Below are positions 35,420-46,512 of a stretch of DNA of 64,000 nt, piece after piece (the stretch's first letter is position 1; each line of letters begins with the position of its first letter). A program made the position numbers and the translations under genes. The DNA comes from Antitrichia curtipendula (lineage: Eukaryota > Streptophyta > Bryopsida > Hypnales > Leucodontaceae). The DNA is taken from contig OX579633.1 in assembly GCA_951230915.1 (NCBI GenBank), positions 24,524,574 to 24,588,573 on the forward strand, written 5' to 3'. The notes beneath the pieces are model-generated. The model made no database searches. It was not told the DNA's origin and worked only from the letters and a program-made list of their open reading frames with translations.

Positions 35420-35570
35420 GGCAAAGCTTCTTGAAATAATTTTCAATAACTTTTCCTTGAAAGACAAGTGGAACTGGCATCTAACCCAAGTTGTTTCATA
35501 TTTTTTTGAGCTTTGTGGAATTAGTTATAGAATTTTGAAGTTGAAATGGCATAGGGCTCCAAAATCGCCC
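35420..35570 (-). repeat. Dispersed repeat family D, inverted copy
   Basis: Contains GGCATCTAACCCAAGTTG, GTTTCATATTTTTTTGAG and TGTGGAATTAGTTATAGAAT, the reverse complement of the blocks at 12.3, 14.2 and 17.5 kb. Confidence 0.8.
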
Positions 35571-36803
35571 ACCTCATAAAATGTGCAGTTGGGTACAATA
35601 ATCTTATGATTTTTTCAGTCAGTTTTCACTAGAAAGTTCATCAACTTCAGAAAGCTCTAGCATGCTCAAAAATGATCTGATTTTGAAACTGCAAATTGCA
35701 TTGGAATTGGAATGAAGTGCACTTCAACTTCGTAACAAGTGAAAATGAATAATTTAAAATCATACAACAATTTGGATGTCTTTCATACATTGTGTACCAT
35801 TTCATAGAAAACCTTTACAAGATAGTCAAATATTTCTTTAAATGAAAACCTTTACAAGATAGTCAAACATATCTTTCACATGGCATGTCCAAACACCTCA
35901 AAACAAAGCCCTTACACTCTACAAAGCATTCTATTTGTACCAAGAATGCAACCTATCATACTATGCTGTTAAATTTATTGAATTTCAAAGTTTTTCTAAA
36001 GTGAAAAATTAGAAAATTATTTTTACTCTTATTTTGGTTGTGGCAACGGCACAAGACACACTAGTAGGCTTTGAAATTGCACGGGCTCTAAAACCACCCA
36101 CACCTTCAAATGTACAAAGAATTCAATTATTTAAATTAAAAAAATCAAAACTTTCATATTGTAGGTCCAAATGCCACAAAATTGGCATGAATAGAAAGCT
36201 CTATGCATAAAAGAGTGCAAAAGCTTTGTTTTGTGGCATTTTGACATGTTGCATGAAAATTATGTTTTTTTCAAAACTAAGGATAATCTATTTTTTGAAC
36301 CCATTTCAACTTGTTTTGACCTATTTCATGCCGGTTCGATGAATATAAGAAATAATTTAAATCATTATTGATTCATAAAAAAATTTGAAGTCCAATAACT
36401 TTCACATCATTTGTCTAAATGCCACGAAACAAAGTCCATGCACCCCTCCTTGTCAAGAGTTTTCGAGCAATACCAAGAGCGCTGCCAGATGTCTTCCGGT
36501 TTATTAGATCTCAGTGTATTAAACAAAAGAAAAGAAAACAAACAACCTAATTTAAGGTATAGATTGCCTTACTTGTTGCAAGGTTTGTAGTCATATTGAA
36601 AGTGGAGGAAAAGAAAAACTTGCAAAAATGAAGATCTTATGTCTAGATTGTTCTCTAGCTATGAATTATTTTCAATGGAAAGTTCGAGATCTCTGGACAT
36701 TTCAAATTAAGACATTTCTAAGGTTTATGATACATCTACCCGGGCTCAGATATTTCAAATCTTCGATTTGTGCAGATTCATGTATGCTGCACTGACCAGT
36801 CTT

Positions 36804-36812
36804 AAACCCTAA
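36804..36812 (+). promoter_or_regulatory. Telo-box in maturase-X gene promoter
   Basis: AAACCCTAA, about 130 bp before the start codon, followed by a second partial match (TAAACCCTT). Telo-boxes are common in plant promoters of housekeeping and organelle-related genes. Confidence 0.5.
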
Positions 36813-36935
36813 AACCCTTGTAAACCCTTCGTACTGCAGTAGTAGAGACTCTAGAGAGCAGAGAACTGCGGTAAGCTTCGAGTTGGTCTCGCGAGATCTC
36901 AAACCAGTTCTGCTTCGATCTGTCTGTGTGTCACG

Positions 36936-37559
36936 ATGCTGTTACCCCTCGTTCTGCGCATCGTCTGGCCCCTTCGCTGTTCTCGTCGTGTTCTCCTTCC
37001 TCTTCGGCAGCATTTCTTTTGCTCCCTCCCACCTGCGCCTACCTCGTCTCCTGCCCTTGCCGCTGCTGCCTCCTCCTCCGGCGAAGAGGAGGACTCCCGC
37101 CCGCGCCTTCTCGCCCCCGTGCGCCATCTCCTGTCCGATGCCGTGCAGCGCGGCTACGCCAAGTCCAACTCCCAGGGCCTGGCGCGCGCCACCTCCAACC
37201 CCAAGTTCGTGGCCGCTCCCGACGCCGCCATCGTCCTCCACTACTCCGCCATCATCCGCTCCATCATCAACTACTACTCCTTCGTGCACAGTCGCTCGTC
37301 CCTCTGGAAAGTCACCTCCATCTACCGGAAATCGTGTGCGCTCACTTTGGCCCGGAAACACAGCCTGAGGTCCGCGCAAGCTGCGTACAGCAAGTTTGGT
37401 CCTCATTTGCGGATTGCCACGCCGGAAAGCAAGGACGAGGCTGTGGTGCTTTTCTATCCGGAGTCGTTGAAAACGTCGGGGAAGTTCAATGTTCATTCCC
37501 CTCGGTATAGCCAGGTCGCCATATTGCAGGAGCCTTTCGAGAAGAAGAAATGGCGCTAA
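36936..37559 (+). CDS. Mitochondrial maturase domain-X protein (207 aa)
   Basis: Probably helps splice group II introns in mitochondria. Residues 1-35 are rich in Leu and Arg with no acidic residue (MLLPLVLRIVWPLRCSRRVL), a typical mitochondrial presequence; an Ala/Ser linker follows. Residues about 72-160 match domain X of group II intron maturases: PDAAIVLHYSAIIRSIINYY (key points: D..IV..Y..I..GI.NYYS), then SSLWKVTSIYRKSCALTLAR, KHSLRS and YSKFGPHLRI. The reverse-transcriptase domain of full maturases (nMAT, matR) is missing, and the single exon leaves no room for it upstream. It therefore looks like domain X alone with a nuclear targeting sequence. GC content and codon bias are those of a nuclear gene, unlike raw organelle DNA. 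An overlapping minus-strand frame of 210 codons is a GC-rich shadow. A chloroplast destination is possible. Confidence 0.8.
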   Translation: MLLPLVLRIVWPLRCSRRVLLPLRQHFFCSLPPAPTSSPALAAAASSSGEEEDSRPRLLAPVRHLLSDAVQRGYAKSNSQGLARATSNPKFVAAPDAAIVLHYSAIIRSIINYYSFVHSRSSLWKVTSIYRKSCALTLARKHSLRSAQAAYSKFGPHLRIATPESKDEAVVLFYPESLKTSGKFNVHSPRYSQVAILQEPFEKKKWR

Positions 37560-38242
37560 GGGCTCCAAGGCCACCTCGCACAGTTGTTTTGCCGCTGGGG
37601 TTCGGCCTTGAATTAGGCTTGGTCATCTTTCTTTCCGACAGGCAGTGGAGACGCTGAGGTCTGATCGTTGCACCGAACCTCTAAGGTAACCTATCGTAGA
37701 AGTGATGATCCCACTATTCGTCCGAGGGCATGGACATTGGATCAATGCATTAGCAAATGGAAGATAATTTAGATCTTATTCATTTTTATTGTAATCAATG
37801 AAAGTCATTTCATGTTTTATTTAAACTCTACGAATTTTCAAATCACAGTTGAAATCATATGGAACCGAATGGTGCCACTGGACTACTCTTTAAATTGAAC
37901 TTTTTTCCAAGCATAAAAGCACAAAATTCTCATTGGTTTCTTCGAAGAACTCCTCATTTACTTTAATTTGGACATCCTATCACCACAAAATGCTTCAACT
38001 TCCGTTTGCGGCTTCAAAGATCTCTATAACACTCATTGCTTACTTGCGAAAGCTTGTAGCAGTTTAGAGACTGTGATCTTCTTTTTTGTGCTAATTATAG
38101 GTATTACATTTCGAATGCTGTCTCTTCTAGGAATTCCCTTCCTTACACTGGCATTTCTTGGCACTGCAGTTTAATATTTGTCCATTCATCGTCCAACGAA
38201 TCGGAGCTGCATAACATTCTAGACCTAGTGGAAAGAGCATCA
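37560..38242. other. Spacer between maturase-X and PPR genes
   Basis: Includes the 3' UTR of the maturase-X gene and the 5' UTR of the PPR gene. The PPR reading frame stays open upstream of its ATG back to a TAG near 38.06 kb, but has no earlier ATG. Confidence 0.6.
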
Positions 38243-41200
38243 ATGGCCACCAGAAGTTCCCTCCACCAGATAGTTTCAGTTACACATGGTACGGATAGGG
38301 AAGCAGGTAGGAATTTTTATCCTTCGACACCGCAATGGGTGAAGGCAAATCGAATTCTAACGGAGGTCACTCATGATAAAAGGGAGCGTTTTGGTGGCTT
38401 GAAAATCCGAGGTCTCCAAGAGCACTCACAATGCAATAGGTATTTGAAGTGCACTTATTCAATGAGATGGGATCACTTCTGAATCTTGTGACTCGATGGA
38501 GTCGGCGTCTTTGCATGCAAAGCCAATCCTAGTTTGGAATAAGCTCTGATCATGGAAATTATCGTGTTTCATGTGCTAGATGATGCATGGAAGCCTATAA
38601 CAATAATGCTTTTCGTGGTTAGGGTATAATGTTTGTTTAATTGATGAATCAGGCTGCCAAAGAACAATAATGGGAACGGATACCCTCCGCCTACGAGTAC
38701 TAGAGCGTGGAGGCGAGCTGCATCAGTCGACGATATTGCTAAGCATTTAGAGAAGGCAAGTGGAGCGAGGGATGCAGTTGCTATTCTGAAGGATCATCTC
38801 CAACAAGGTGTTGCTGTAGAATCTTGTATGTACATTGATGTTCTGCAAAGGTGTCTGAAGCTGAGAGATCTTGTCTCGGCCAAGCAGGTTCATGAATGCA
38901 TCATGCAGAGTGGAATGGAGCAGAACTCTTATGTGGCTAACAATCTTCTAAAAGTCTACATTGGATCTGGGAGGTTACAGAATGCTCGTGACGTATTTGA
39001 CAAACTTGAGCACAAGAATGTTTATGATTGGACCACCATGATTGGAGGGTACGCTGAGCATCGTCACGCCAAGGAAGCGGTAGAACTGTACATTCAAATG
39101 CGTCAAGAAGGTGGGCAGCCAAACGCCGTAACTTACTTGAGTATTCTGAAGGCGTGCTCCGGCCCAGGAGCTTTGAAATGGGGCAAAGAAATTCACGCTC
39201 ACATTACACAGGGCGGCTTTCTTTCTGATGTGCGTGTGGCCAATGCCCTCATTCACATGTATGCCAAGTGTGGCAGTGTTAACGATGCCAGACTAGTTTT
39301 TGGCAGAATGTTGAATCGAGATGTTATAACATGGACTGCGATGATCGGTGCGCTTGCACGTCACGGGTGTGTGCATGAAGCGTTCTCTCTCTTTCTTCAG
39401 ATGCAGTCAGAAAAGTTTGTACCAAATTCTACAACATATGTGAGCATCCTCAACGCATGTTCAAGCGCAGAGGCTTTGCCATGGGTGAAGGAGGTTCATA
39501 GGCTCGCAATCGGAGGACAGGCATTTGATTTACGTGTGGGCAATGCGCTTGTTCACACTTATGCCAAGTGTGGCAGTATTGATGATGCCAAACTGGTTTT
39601 TGACGGGATGTTGGAACGTAATGTAATCACATGGACTTCGATGATTGGAGGCCTTGCGCAGCACGAATGTGGGGAGGAAGCATGCACTCTCTTTTTTCAG
39701 ATGCAGAGAGAAGGAATTGTTCCAGATACGTATACCTATGTGAGCATCCTCAATGCGTGTGCAAGCATAAGGGGTCTGGAATGGGGGAAGGAGGTGCACA
39801 ACCACGCGATCAAAGCAGGACTTGCATTCGATTTGCGTGTGGGAAGTGCACTCATTCACATGTATGCCGAGAGTGGTAGTATCGATGATGCTGTACAAAT
39901 TTTTGATGCAATGAGAGAACGTAATATCGTCACATGGAATGCAATCATAGGTGCACTTGCGAAACACGGTCGCGGGAATGAAGCCTTTTCTCTCTTTCTG
40001 CAGATGCAGAGGGAAGGACTTGTACCAAATGCAATTACCTATATGAGCATACTTAATGCAAATGCAAGTGCAGAGGCTCTGGAATGGGTAAAGAACGTTC
40101 ATGGTCGCTCGACCAAATCCAGGCTTGATCTTGATGTGCGTGTGGGAAGTGCACTCGTTCATATGTATGCAAGTTGTGGTACTATTGATGATGCTAGGTC
40201 GGTTTTTGACAAGATGGTGGAACGCAACGTGACCACGTGGAATGCGATGATCGGTGCACTTGCAGAACACGGGTGTGCGCAGGAAGCATTCTCTCTCTTT
40301 CTCTGGATGCAGAGAGAGGGGTTCGTTCCAGATACATATACGTACGTGAGCATCCTCACTGCAAGTGCAAGCGCTGGGGCTTTAAAATGGGCGAAGGAGG
40401 TGCATAGGCACGCGGCCAAAGCGGGACTTGCATATGATTTACGTGTGGGCAGTGCACTCATTCGGATGTACGCCCAGTGTGGCAGTATAGATGATGCCAA
40501 ACTACTTTTTTACGGTATGGCGAACCGTGATGTAATCACCTGGACCGTGATGATTAGTGGACTTGCACAGAACGGACTTGGGCAAGAAGCCCTGCAACTC
40601 TTCGCACAAATGAAATCTCAGGGTGTGAAGCCGAATGGGATTACGTTCGTGGCTGTTTTGTCAGCCTGTTGCCATGCTGGCCTTGTTGATGATGGCCGTT
40701 GGCACTTTCTGTCTATGACGGAAGACTATGGCATCGAACCTACGGTTGTTCATTACAACTGCATGGTGGACATTCTTGGGCGGGCGGGGCGCTTGGAGGA
40801 AGCCAAGCATTTCATTGTGAGCATGCCGATGGAACCGGATGGTGGAACTTGGGGAACCTTGCTTGGTGCCTGTCGGCATTACGGTGATTTGGAGATGGGT
40901 GAATTTGCTGCCAAAGAGCGTCTCAAGTTGGAGCCAATGAATGCCTCTACATACGTGCTTCTCTCCAACATCTTCGCTGCCTCTGGAAAGTGGGATCAGG
41001 TGGCATTGGTGCGCAGTATGATGCAGGGCAGAGGTATCCGCAAAGAGCCCGGGCTGAGCTGCATTGAGGTTGGGAACAGCATTCACCGCTTTGTTGCGGG
41101 AGACACATCTCATGCAGAAGCCAAGGAGATCTATGCGGAGCTTCACGATTTGACTGCAGACTTGAAGGCTCAAGGTTACACTCCTGATACAAGACTTGTG

Positions 41201-41455
41201 TTGCGCAATATTGACGAGGGGGAGAAAGAATTAGCTCTTTGCTCTCATAGTGAGAGATTGGCTATCACTTATGGCCTCATGCGGTTACCGCCGGGGAAGC
41301 CTATTCGTATTTTCAAAAACCTTCGGGTGTGCGCGGATTGTCATACGGCAACCAAGTTTATCTCTAAAGTGACTGGACGAGAGATTGTGACGCGGGACGC
41401 AAATCACTTCCACCACTTCAAAGATGGCGTCTGTTCGTGTGGTGATTACTGGTGA
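38243..41455 (+). CDS. DYW-type PPR RNA-editing factor (999 aa)
   Basis: Site-specific C-to-U RNA editing factor of mitochondria or chloroplasts: PPR repeats bind the target RNA and the DYW domain deaminates. Two coding exons, 38243-38439 and 38653-41455, joined by a 213-bp GT-AG intron that keeps the frame. The large exon alone has an internal ATG at 38828, but the frame is coding-like before it and is preceded by an acceptor. Residues 1-120 form a basic, presumably targeting, leader. PLS repeats follow, including five highly alike 101-residue triplets (NALIHMYAKCGS-type motifs at 303-nt spacing). Then come the E motifs (LLGACRHYGDLEMGEFAAKE) and a complete DYW domain: HSE at 931-933 (zinc ligand and catalytic Glu), CADCH at 959-963, CSC at 993-995, final GDYW. 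All deaminase residues are present, so it should be active. The repeat style matches moss DYW proteins. Its editing site cannot be read by eye. Confidence 0.97.
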
Positions 41456-43090
41456 TGAATTGAGCACTCCAGCAATGGTAGAGAATATCAAGGGAGCGCA
41501 TCAAAATCCAAGACTTGTGCTCCGAGAGTGGAGGTGATCTGGGAAATACGATCGGCAAATTCTACGAGGCCGGATCCAGTGCTTTGTGACGAGAATCCGG
41601 GGCTCAGAATCGTGGGGGGGACCGGATTCTGAATGTTGTGGCTGAACTTGCGACCTCTGACAACCCGTATTTGAGACTCTGTTGATTACTCGGTATTTGA
41701 TGATTTGCAGATGCAAGGAGTAATGCCTAGGTGCATCATTTAATGTTTCATCTGGATTATGCACATAATCAGAGGTAGCAAGAGAGCGAGGGCTCCTTCA
41801 AAGGTGCATAGCAATGGTTTGGTCCCTCTTTCTGTCTTTATCATCTTTATCATGCCTGATTTTTTTCAGATATTAGTTTAGGAAACGAAGCATGTTTGTG
41901 TTGTGCTCGGAGTGTTTTCACTGAAAGTTGTATTCGCTGATGAATCTATAGCTACAGGTCTGTTGGCTAGAGCTTTAGATACTGGGGTTGGATTCGAATC
42001 TGAAAAGCTAAACTTCGAGATTTCCATTACTCTGCAGCCCATGCCAGTCGAGACACTTCGAGAAGTGGAGCACATCAAGAATGGCCTGCATTAAGTAACA
42101 CCGGATCCATGAGTACCTCAGGACTTTGTGTTTGTAACAAGTCAATAGACTGGGGGTCATGCCGAGAAGCTGATCGTCGGTGTCCTGGAAGACATGCGAG
42201 TCTACGTCGGGGGTTGGTCGACTCAGATGCAAGGTGTCTTTTGCATTAGTTGGGTTGCTAACGTTTGAGATAATGTATTTGGAGTAGTTTCCAGAATTTC
42301 AAATTTCCCACAGTTGGCTAGAATATACTGGTAGTTTGGTTCAGCTTCCACGACACCAACTTCTGTACAGTACTGCAGTTTGTGGAGTTCGCAGTTTGCT
42401 CTGTTGAGATTCAGGAATTTCCGTTATACAACCAAAGATAACTGGCTCATAAATTAGCGGTCTCTTGGTTGGAGGGCTTATGCTCTCACAAAGGAGATGT
42501 GGGGGCGACACATCTCCAATCTTGGGCCTCCATTGCTCGCAAAGGGGTCGGGGTGAACTGACACCCTCGCTCGTCCCGCGTAAGTCACTCCAGGGGTGCA
42601 TGTAAAACAAAAGACCCCCTATATTGTGCTTGTTTTATTTATCGTCTACTAGCTAATTTGGGGCCTCTGATTACAAATATGAAGAGAAATAGAATTAACG
42701 CGGCACAAAATAAGGGGCTTTTCTTTTACATTCACCCTTGGTGGACACTACCTTGCCGAAACGACGTCCATATCATTTGGACCAAAAAGGGTCCTCCCCT
42801 CTGTGATATCATCTAGGGTTCTAGTCTTTGGTTTCTTACGGTTCTCTGCTCTTATCTCTTCAGTGTCCAGCCATTCGTGGCTTGGCTAACTTTGTATTGT
42901 GGGATTTTTAATGCAATGGTACTTCCATTTGTTCAAAAAATAAATTTTAAAAAATAAAAAATAAAAATAAAAAAACAAATTGTAAAATTTGTTTTCCTTA
43001 TTTGTTGTTTGCCGTGTGCTTCTTCAAGCTTCTTGTAGCCATGTAGCTGGTTCGATTCTACCTTGCTGAAGAACTAAATAAATTGAAAAA
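41456..43090. other. 3' flank of the PPR gene, then repeats
   Basis: A plus-strand frame at about 41879-42094 (VFSLKVVFADESIATGLL and following) is preceded by a good acceptor (TTTTTTTCAG) and may be a spliced 3' UTR or a gene fragment; I do not recognise it. 42.64-42.74 kb carries family E interior (CTAGCTAATTTGGGGCCTC, GGCACAAAATAAGGGGC). 42.94-42.98 kb is A-rich. Confidence 0.4.
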
Positions 43091-43094
43091 TTAT

Positions 43095-43907
43095 TATAAA
43101 CCCTTAAAGGATGACCTTGGAAATCATCCCTTCTCATTACCGGATGAATCATTGGCTTAACCCCCAAAGCCCCCAAAGCCCTGCTTGTCCCCTCGGGGGA
43201 CAATTTGGGTCTGGGTAGGTTCCTATTGTCTCAATTTGAAGTGAATTTTTTTGAGATTTTTTGAGGTTGTGTAGCTCTGCAAGAGCTTTGTGGATATATA
43301 ATTTTTGTTTCAATTGGATGCTGGATAAAAAAGTTATGGCACAATGAGCAAGAAATGGAGATTGGTGGGTAGTCCAAAAAAATTTACAAAAAGTCAAAAA
43401 AAAAAATTGAATTTTTTTTCTAAAATATTATGTTTTTACCTATACATGAAGCTTTGATTCATTCTATTTGGACTAGGCATGATAAAGTTATGGACAATCT
43501 TAGTTTTTCGGGCAATTTAAGTATCTTCTTGAAATTTTTTTTTGTTCAACTTTGAATGCTAATATCTTCCAATCCGTATGGTGAAATTTGATGAAATTTT
43601 TACTACATGATCTCAGACAAGTTAAGTGCAAGATCCTACAGTTAAATTTTTCAAAACCAAAAAAATTGGTTTCTTTAAGTGAATACAACAAAAGTGATAG
43701 TTTTGAATGGTTTTGGGCAGAAAACACCCTCGGTGCTTTAGAGGTTAAGAAATAGCAAAAGCACTCATTGGAAGTCAAACTATTGTAGAAGACCTCCCCT
43801 TTTCACAACAAAATCCCAAGGATGAATAGTTATACTTTTGTCCTACTAGAAGGATTCCTTGTCACTCATTGGATGCTAAACGTTCGTATTAATTTTTAAG
43901 GGGTTAA
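43095..43907 (+). mobile_element. Family H element, split by a nested insertion
   Basis: Left part 43095-43156 (ACCCTTAAAGGATGACC, GGAAATCATCCCTT, ATGAATCATTGG) and right part 43749-43907 (CAAAAGCACTCATTGGAAGT, ending TTTTTAAGGGGTTAA at 43907) are contiguous in the relatives at 53.82-54.00 kb (inverted) and 55.01-55.19 kb. The ends (CCCTTAAAGG and CCCCTTAAAA, inner TTAA at 43904-43907) suggest that H is itself a TTAA-type element. Confidence 0.75.
43157..43748 (+). mobile_element. TTAA-type element (family B), 592 bp, nested
   Basis: TTAA at 43157-43160 and 43745-43748. The left end TTAACCCCCAAAGCCC is followed by the subterminal hairpin TTGTCCCCTCGGGGGACAA and the TGGGTAGGTTCCTATTG block. 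The right end is GCTTTAGAGGTTAA. It sits inside family H. Two uninterrupted relatives of the host repeat show a single TTAA-like site at exactly this point (GGTTTAAAAAATAATTC on the minus strand near 53.92 kb; GGATTAAAAATAATGC near 55.05 kb). The element thus duplicated TTAA on insertion. Non-coding. Confidence 0.92.
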
Positions 43908-44088
43908 ACATCCTATATCAACTTTATAAAAATTTGATGTTTTTTTATTCAATCTATATTGATGTATTTCATGTAGATTCTCAAGTCACTTCATGTTTGC
44001 AATGTAGAAAGAAATCAAGTGGTTTATAGAGACGGGTGGGGGCATCAAGTACAACAATTTGTACGGAATCAATGTAAATTAGGATGTA

Positions 44089-44760
44089 TTAACATCTAGC
44101 TGGACTAAGTGTCCCTTTAGGAGACATTGCAAGGTTTGAGTAGGTTCCTAAGGTCTCAATTTTTGGTATGATATTTTAAAACTTATTTTGAAGTTAGAAA
44201 CACAAATTAGCTTCCTAATAATATAATGTGTATTTCAATTGGTGCCTGGGAGTAAAGTTATGCTATACAAAGTTGAAAATAGAGGTCGTTGGACAACACA
44301 AAAAAATCCAAAAATTCAAAACAATTTTAAAAAATTCTCACAGAATATACTTTTGTCTACATAAAAAACTTCAACTCATTTGGATTAATCATGAGAAAAT
44401 TATGGAGAGTCTTGTTTTTGGGGCAATCAAAAGTCTTCTTTAGAAAATAACTAATAGGATTCATTCTTAAATTCAATTTCTAAAAATAAAATAAAAATTC
44501 TATAGAGTTTAGTTGTTTGTTAAACCAATCTTATCATTGGGATTAGTGTATTTCAATTCCATCTTAGACCTACTAATGATTACATATTTTTTCCAATCTT
44601 ATACCTACTTCTACATATCAATTATCTAAAAAATGAAATCAAGTATTTCTTTCAAGAATTTTTTTCCTAGACTCTTAACTCAATTCTTCATCAGAATTTT
44701 TTTTTTAATCAAAATCTATAGTTCAAAATTTTTTAATTAAAAAGATTCAAAGCCAAATAA
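44089..44760 (+). mobile_element. Decayed TTAA element (family B), right end unclear
   Basis: Begins at TTAA 44089 with a degraded terminal region, then GAGTAGGTTCCTAAGGTCTC and GGTGCCTGGGAGTAAAGTTATG, which follow the order of 7690-8330. Homology to that element continues through ATTAGTGTATTTCAAT-type blocks until about 44.76 kb. The right terminus was not found. Confidence 0.6.
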
Positions 44761-45571
44761 TACGTTGTAGTTGCTCCTAATTGGTTTCAGGTGAAGAGGC
44801 TCAAAACAAAGTGTAGGATAATGTCCTCAAGTGAAGGCATTTCCAAATGTGAAAGTCCCACTCAATGCCAAAGGTTGGTAGGCTTGAGCCTACTTTCAAA
44901 AGTGAATGGCCTTCAAATTAGGAAACGCCTAAATGAAGGAAATGTTACCTTTTGTTAAACACGGGGAGACATTTGTTGATGACATTGTTATTGCACATAT
45001 TGATTTATTGGTGACAACAGTGTCACACTTGTGGCATGTTTTTTGTACCAATTGATCATAATTCAATCTCTTAATTTTCTATAGATTTCTATAATGTCTC
45101 TCCTACTCCTAAGAGAATAAGATATAATGAACACCTTTTGTTAATACAATTACACTATTCATACTACAAGTGATCTATATCCTTCAAGTACATAAGATTT
45201 TATGTCTAGTGGATCTATTTTTTTTACTTAATTGGCATATGTTTTTTTATCTTCATTTACTTAGATTTATTATGTGGTTCAGGGTTTGATCTTGTTTGTA
45301 TTTTGTATTTTACTTTGATTCTATGATTGTCTGATGAGTACTTGTTTGAATCTTCTATTTAACAATTTGGATATGCTTCTTTTAAATTTACTTCTAGTCA
45401 ACTTAATTTGGTCCACTATTGTAGTATTTGTTGTATAATATTATCCATTAGTATTTGCTGATGATAATGCAGGTTTAGAGTATGCTGAAAGTCATTGGAC
45501 AAATAATTTGAGTGAGGGATGAAAGATGCATTGTTGAGTTCAATATGTGATCTGTTTGTGCCTTCAGCATC
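44761..45571. other. AT-rich intergenic DNA, no gene
   Basis: No repeat ends or coding signal recognised. Confidence 0.5.
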
Positions 45572-46512
45572 TTAACCCAAATGTTTTTGACTATGTTTTC
45601 ACCCAAAACGCTCCAAAACTGCCATTTCTAATACTAGTGCCAAATTTTAGAAAAAAAAGAAATTTTGGACACATGTAACCATAGGCTCTTGTAGTAAACT
45701 TGTTTAAGAAGATGTGGAAAAAGTTTCAGAATTTTCCACCATGTGGATTGCAAGATAATAGTGTTTGAATTGACAAAAATCCTTTTTTGTCCCTGCGAAA
45801 AAACGGGCAGCTGCCCTTCACAAGGTCACATTTGTATGAAAAAATGTCCAAAATGATGGTTACTCTTTGGATTTATTCTTGAAGGCAAGTTGGCTACATG
45901 CTTGAAAAATTTCAGATCATTTGGAATTGTACAACATATAGGAAAAAAATAGTAAGTAGGAAGAGGTAGAGAATGATTCAAAACACTAAATTGTGAAGAA
46001 TTTATTTATGGAATTGAAAAATGCCAATCCCAACAGTTGTAATGTTGTAATAAACAATCTGCATCCAATGTTTTTATTTTTTTTCAAAAATATTGAAAAT
46101 TGAGTTAAATAAAGGACTTCAAAGTTTATTTTAGAGTTGAGATTCCATAATTACCCTTAAACTAAGAATCCTCATAACTTTTGACTCATAGATCTAAATG
46201 GAATGATTCAAAGCTTCTTGTGTACATATAAATCTAAAGAACCAATTTCAAATTTTTATTTTCTTAAAAAGTGACTTTTAAAGAAGTTTTTTTTGCTGCC
46301 CGTGCTGCCCGCCAAGGACTGAAAATGACATATCATGCAATAATGTTTTAACCATGTAGTCAGAAGTTATGAAAATTGTTGGGCCTTAAGGCTACTCCTC
46401 GGGCACATATTATATGAAAATTTCAAAGAAAAAAAATATAAATTTCATTCGTAGTGAGCTGCCCAAAATTGCTATGTTGCCAAAAAACACACTTTGGTCC
46501 TTTAGGGGTTAA
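45572..46512 (-). mobile_element. TTAA-type element (family A), 941 bp
   Basis: TTAA at 45572-45575 and 46509-46512; right end CCTTTAGGGGTTAA. Reverse-complement relative of 21045-21982 (lengths 941 and 938): TTTTTGACTATGTTTTCACC and CCCAAAACGCTCCAAAACTG match the other's right end, and CTGCCCAAAATTGCTATGTT matches its left end. Non-coding. Confidence 0.9.

Larger units (their letters stand above)
34501..36780. other. AT-rich repeats between CENH3 and the maturase gene
   Basis: No gene. Includes a family D copy, two hairpins (35229-35310; 35347-35372), and a 37-bp direct duplication (GAAAACCTTTACAAGATAGT at 35807 and 35844). The part at 36.0-36.25 kb also occurs near 9.95-10.06 kb. Confidence 0.6.

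Noticed and set aside
36942..37574. 210-codon minus-strand open frame over the maturase-X gene
   Set aside because: Caused by GC-rich codons of the sense gene. The sense translation shows a presequence and domain X; the antisense one is low complexity.
39530..40270. 246-codon minus-strand open frame inside the PPR gene
   Set aside because: Antisense shadow: the 303-bp sense repeats keep the same antisense frame open in each unit. The composition is implausible for a protein and the sense strand is clearly coding.
38828..41455. PPR gene as a single exon of 875 codons
   Set aside because: The frame is coding-like upstream, preceded by an acceptor at 38651-38652, and joins in phase to an ATG-containing exon with a good donor at 38440.
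43050..43075. GGTTCGATTC as part of a tRNA gene
   Set aside because: Only the T-arm-like word is present; no acceptor stem, D-arm or anticodon arm can be built around it.
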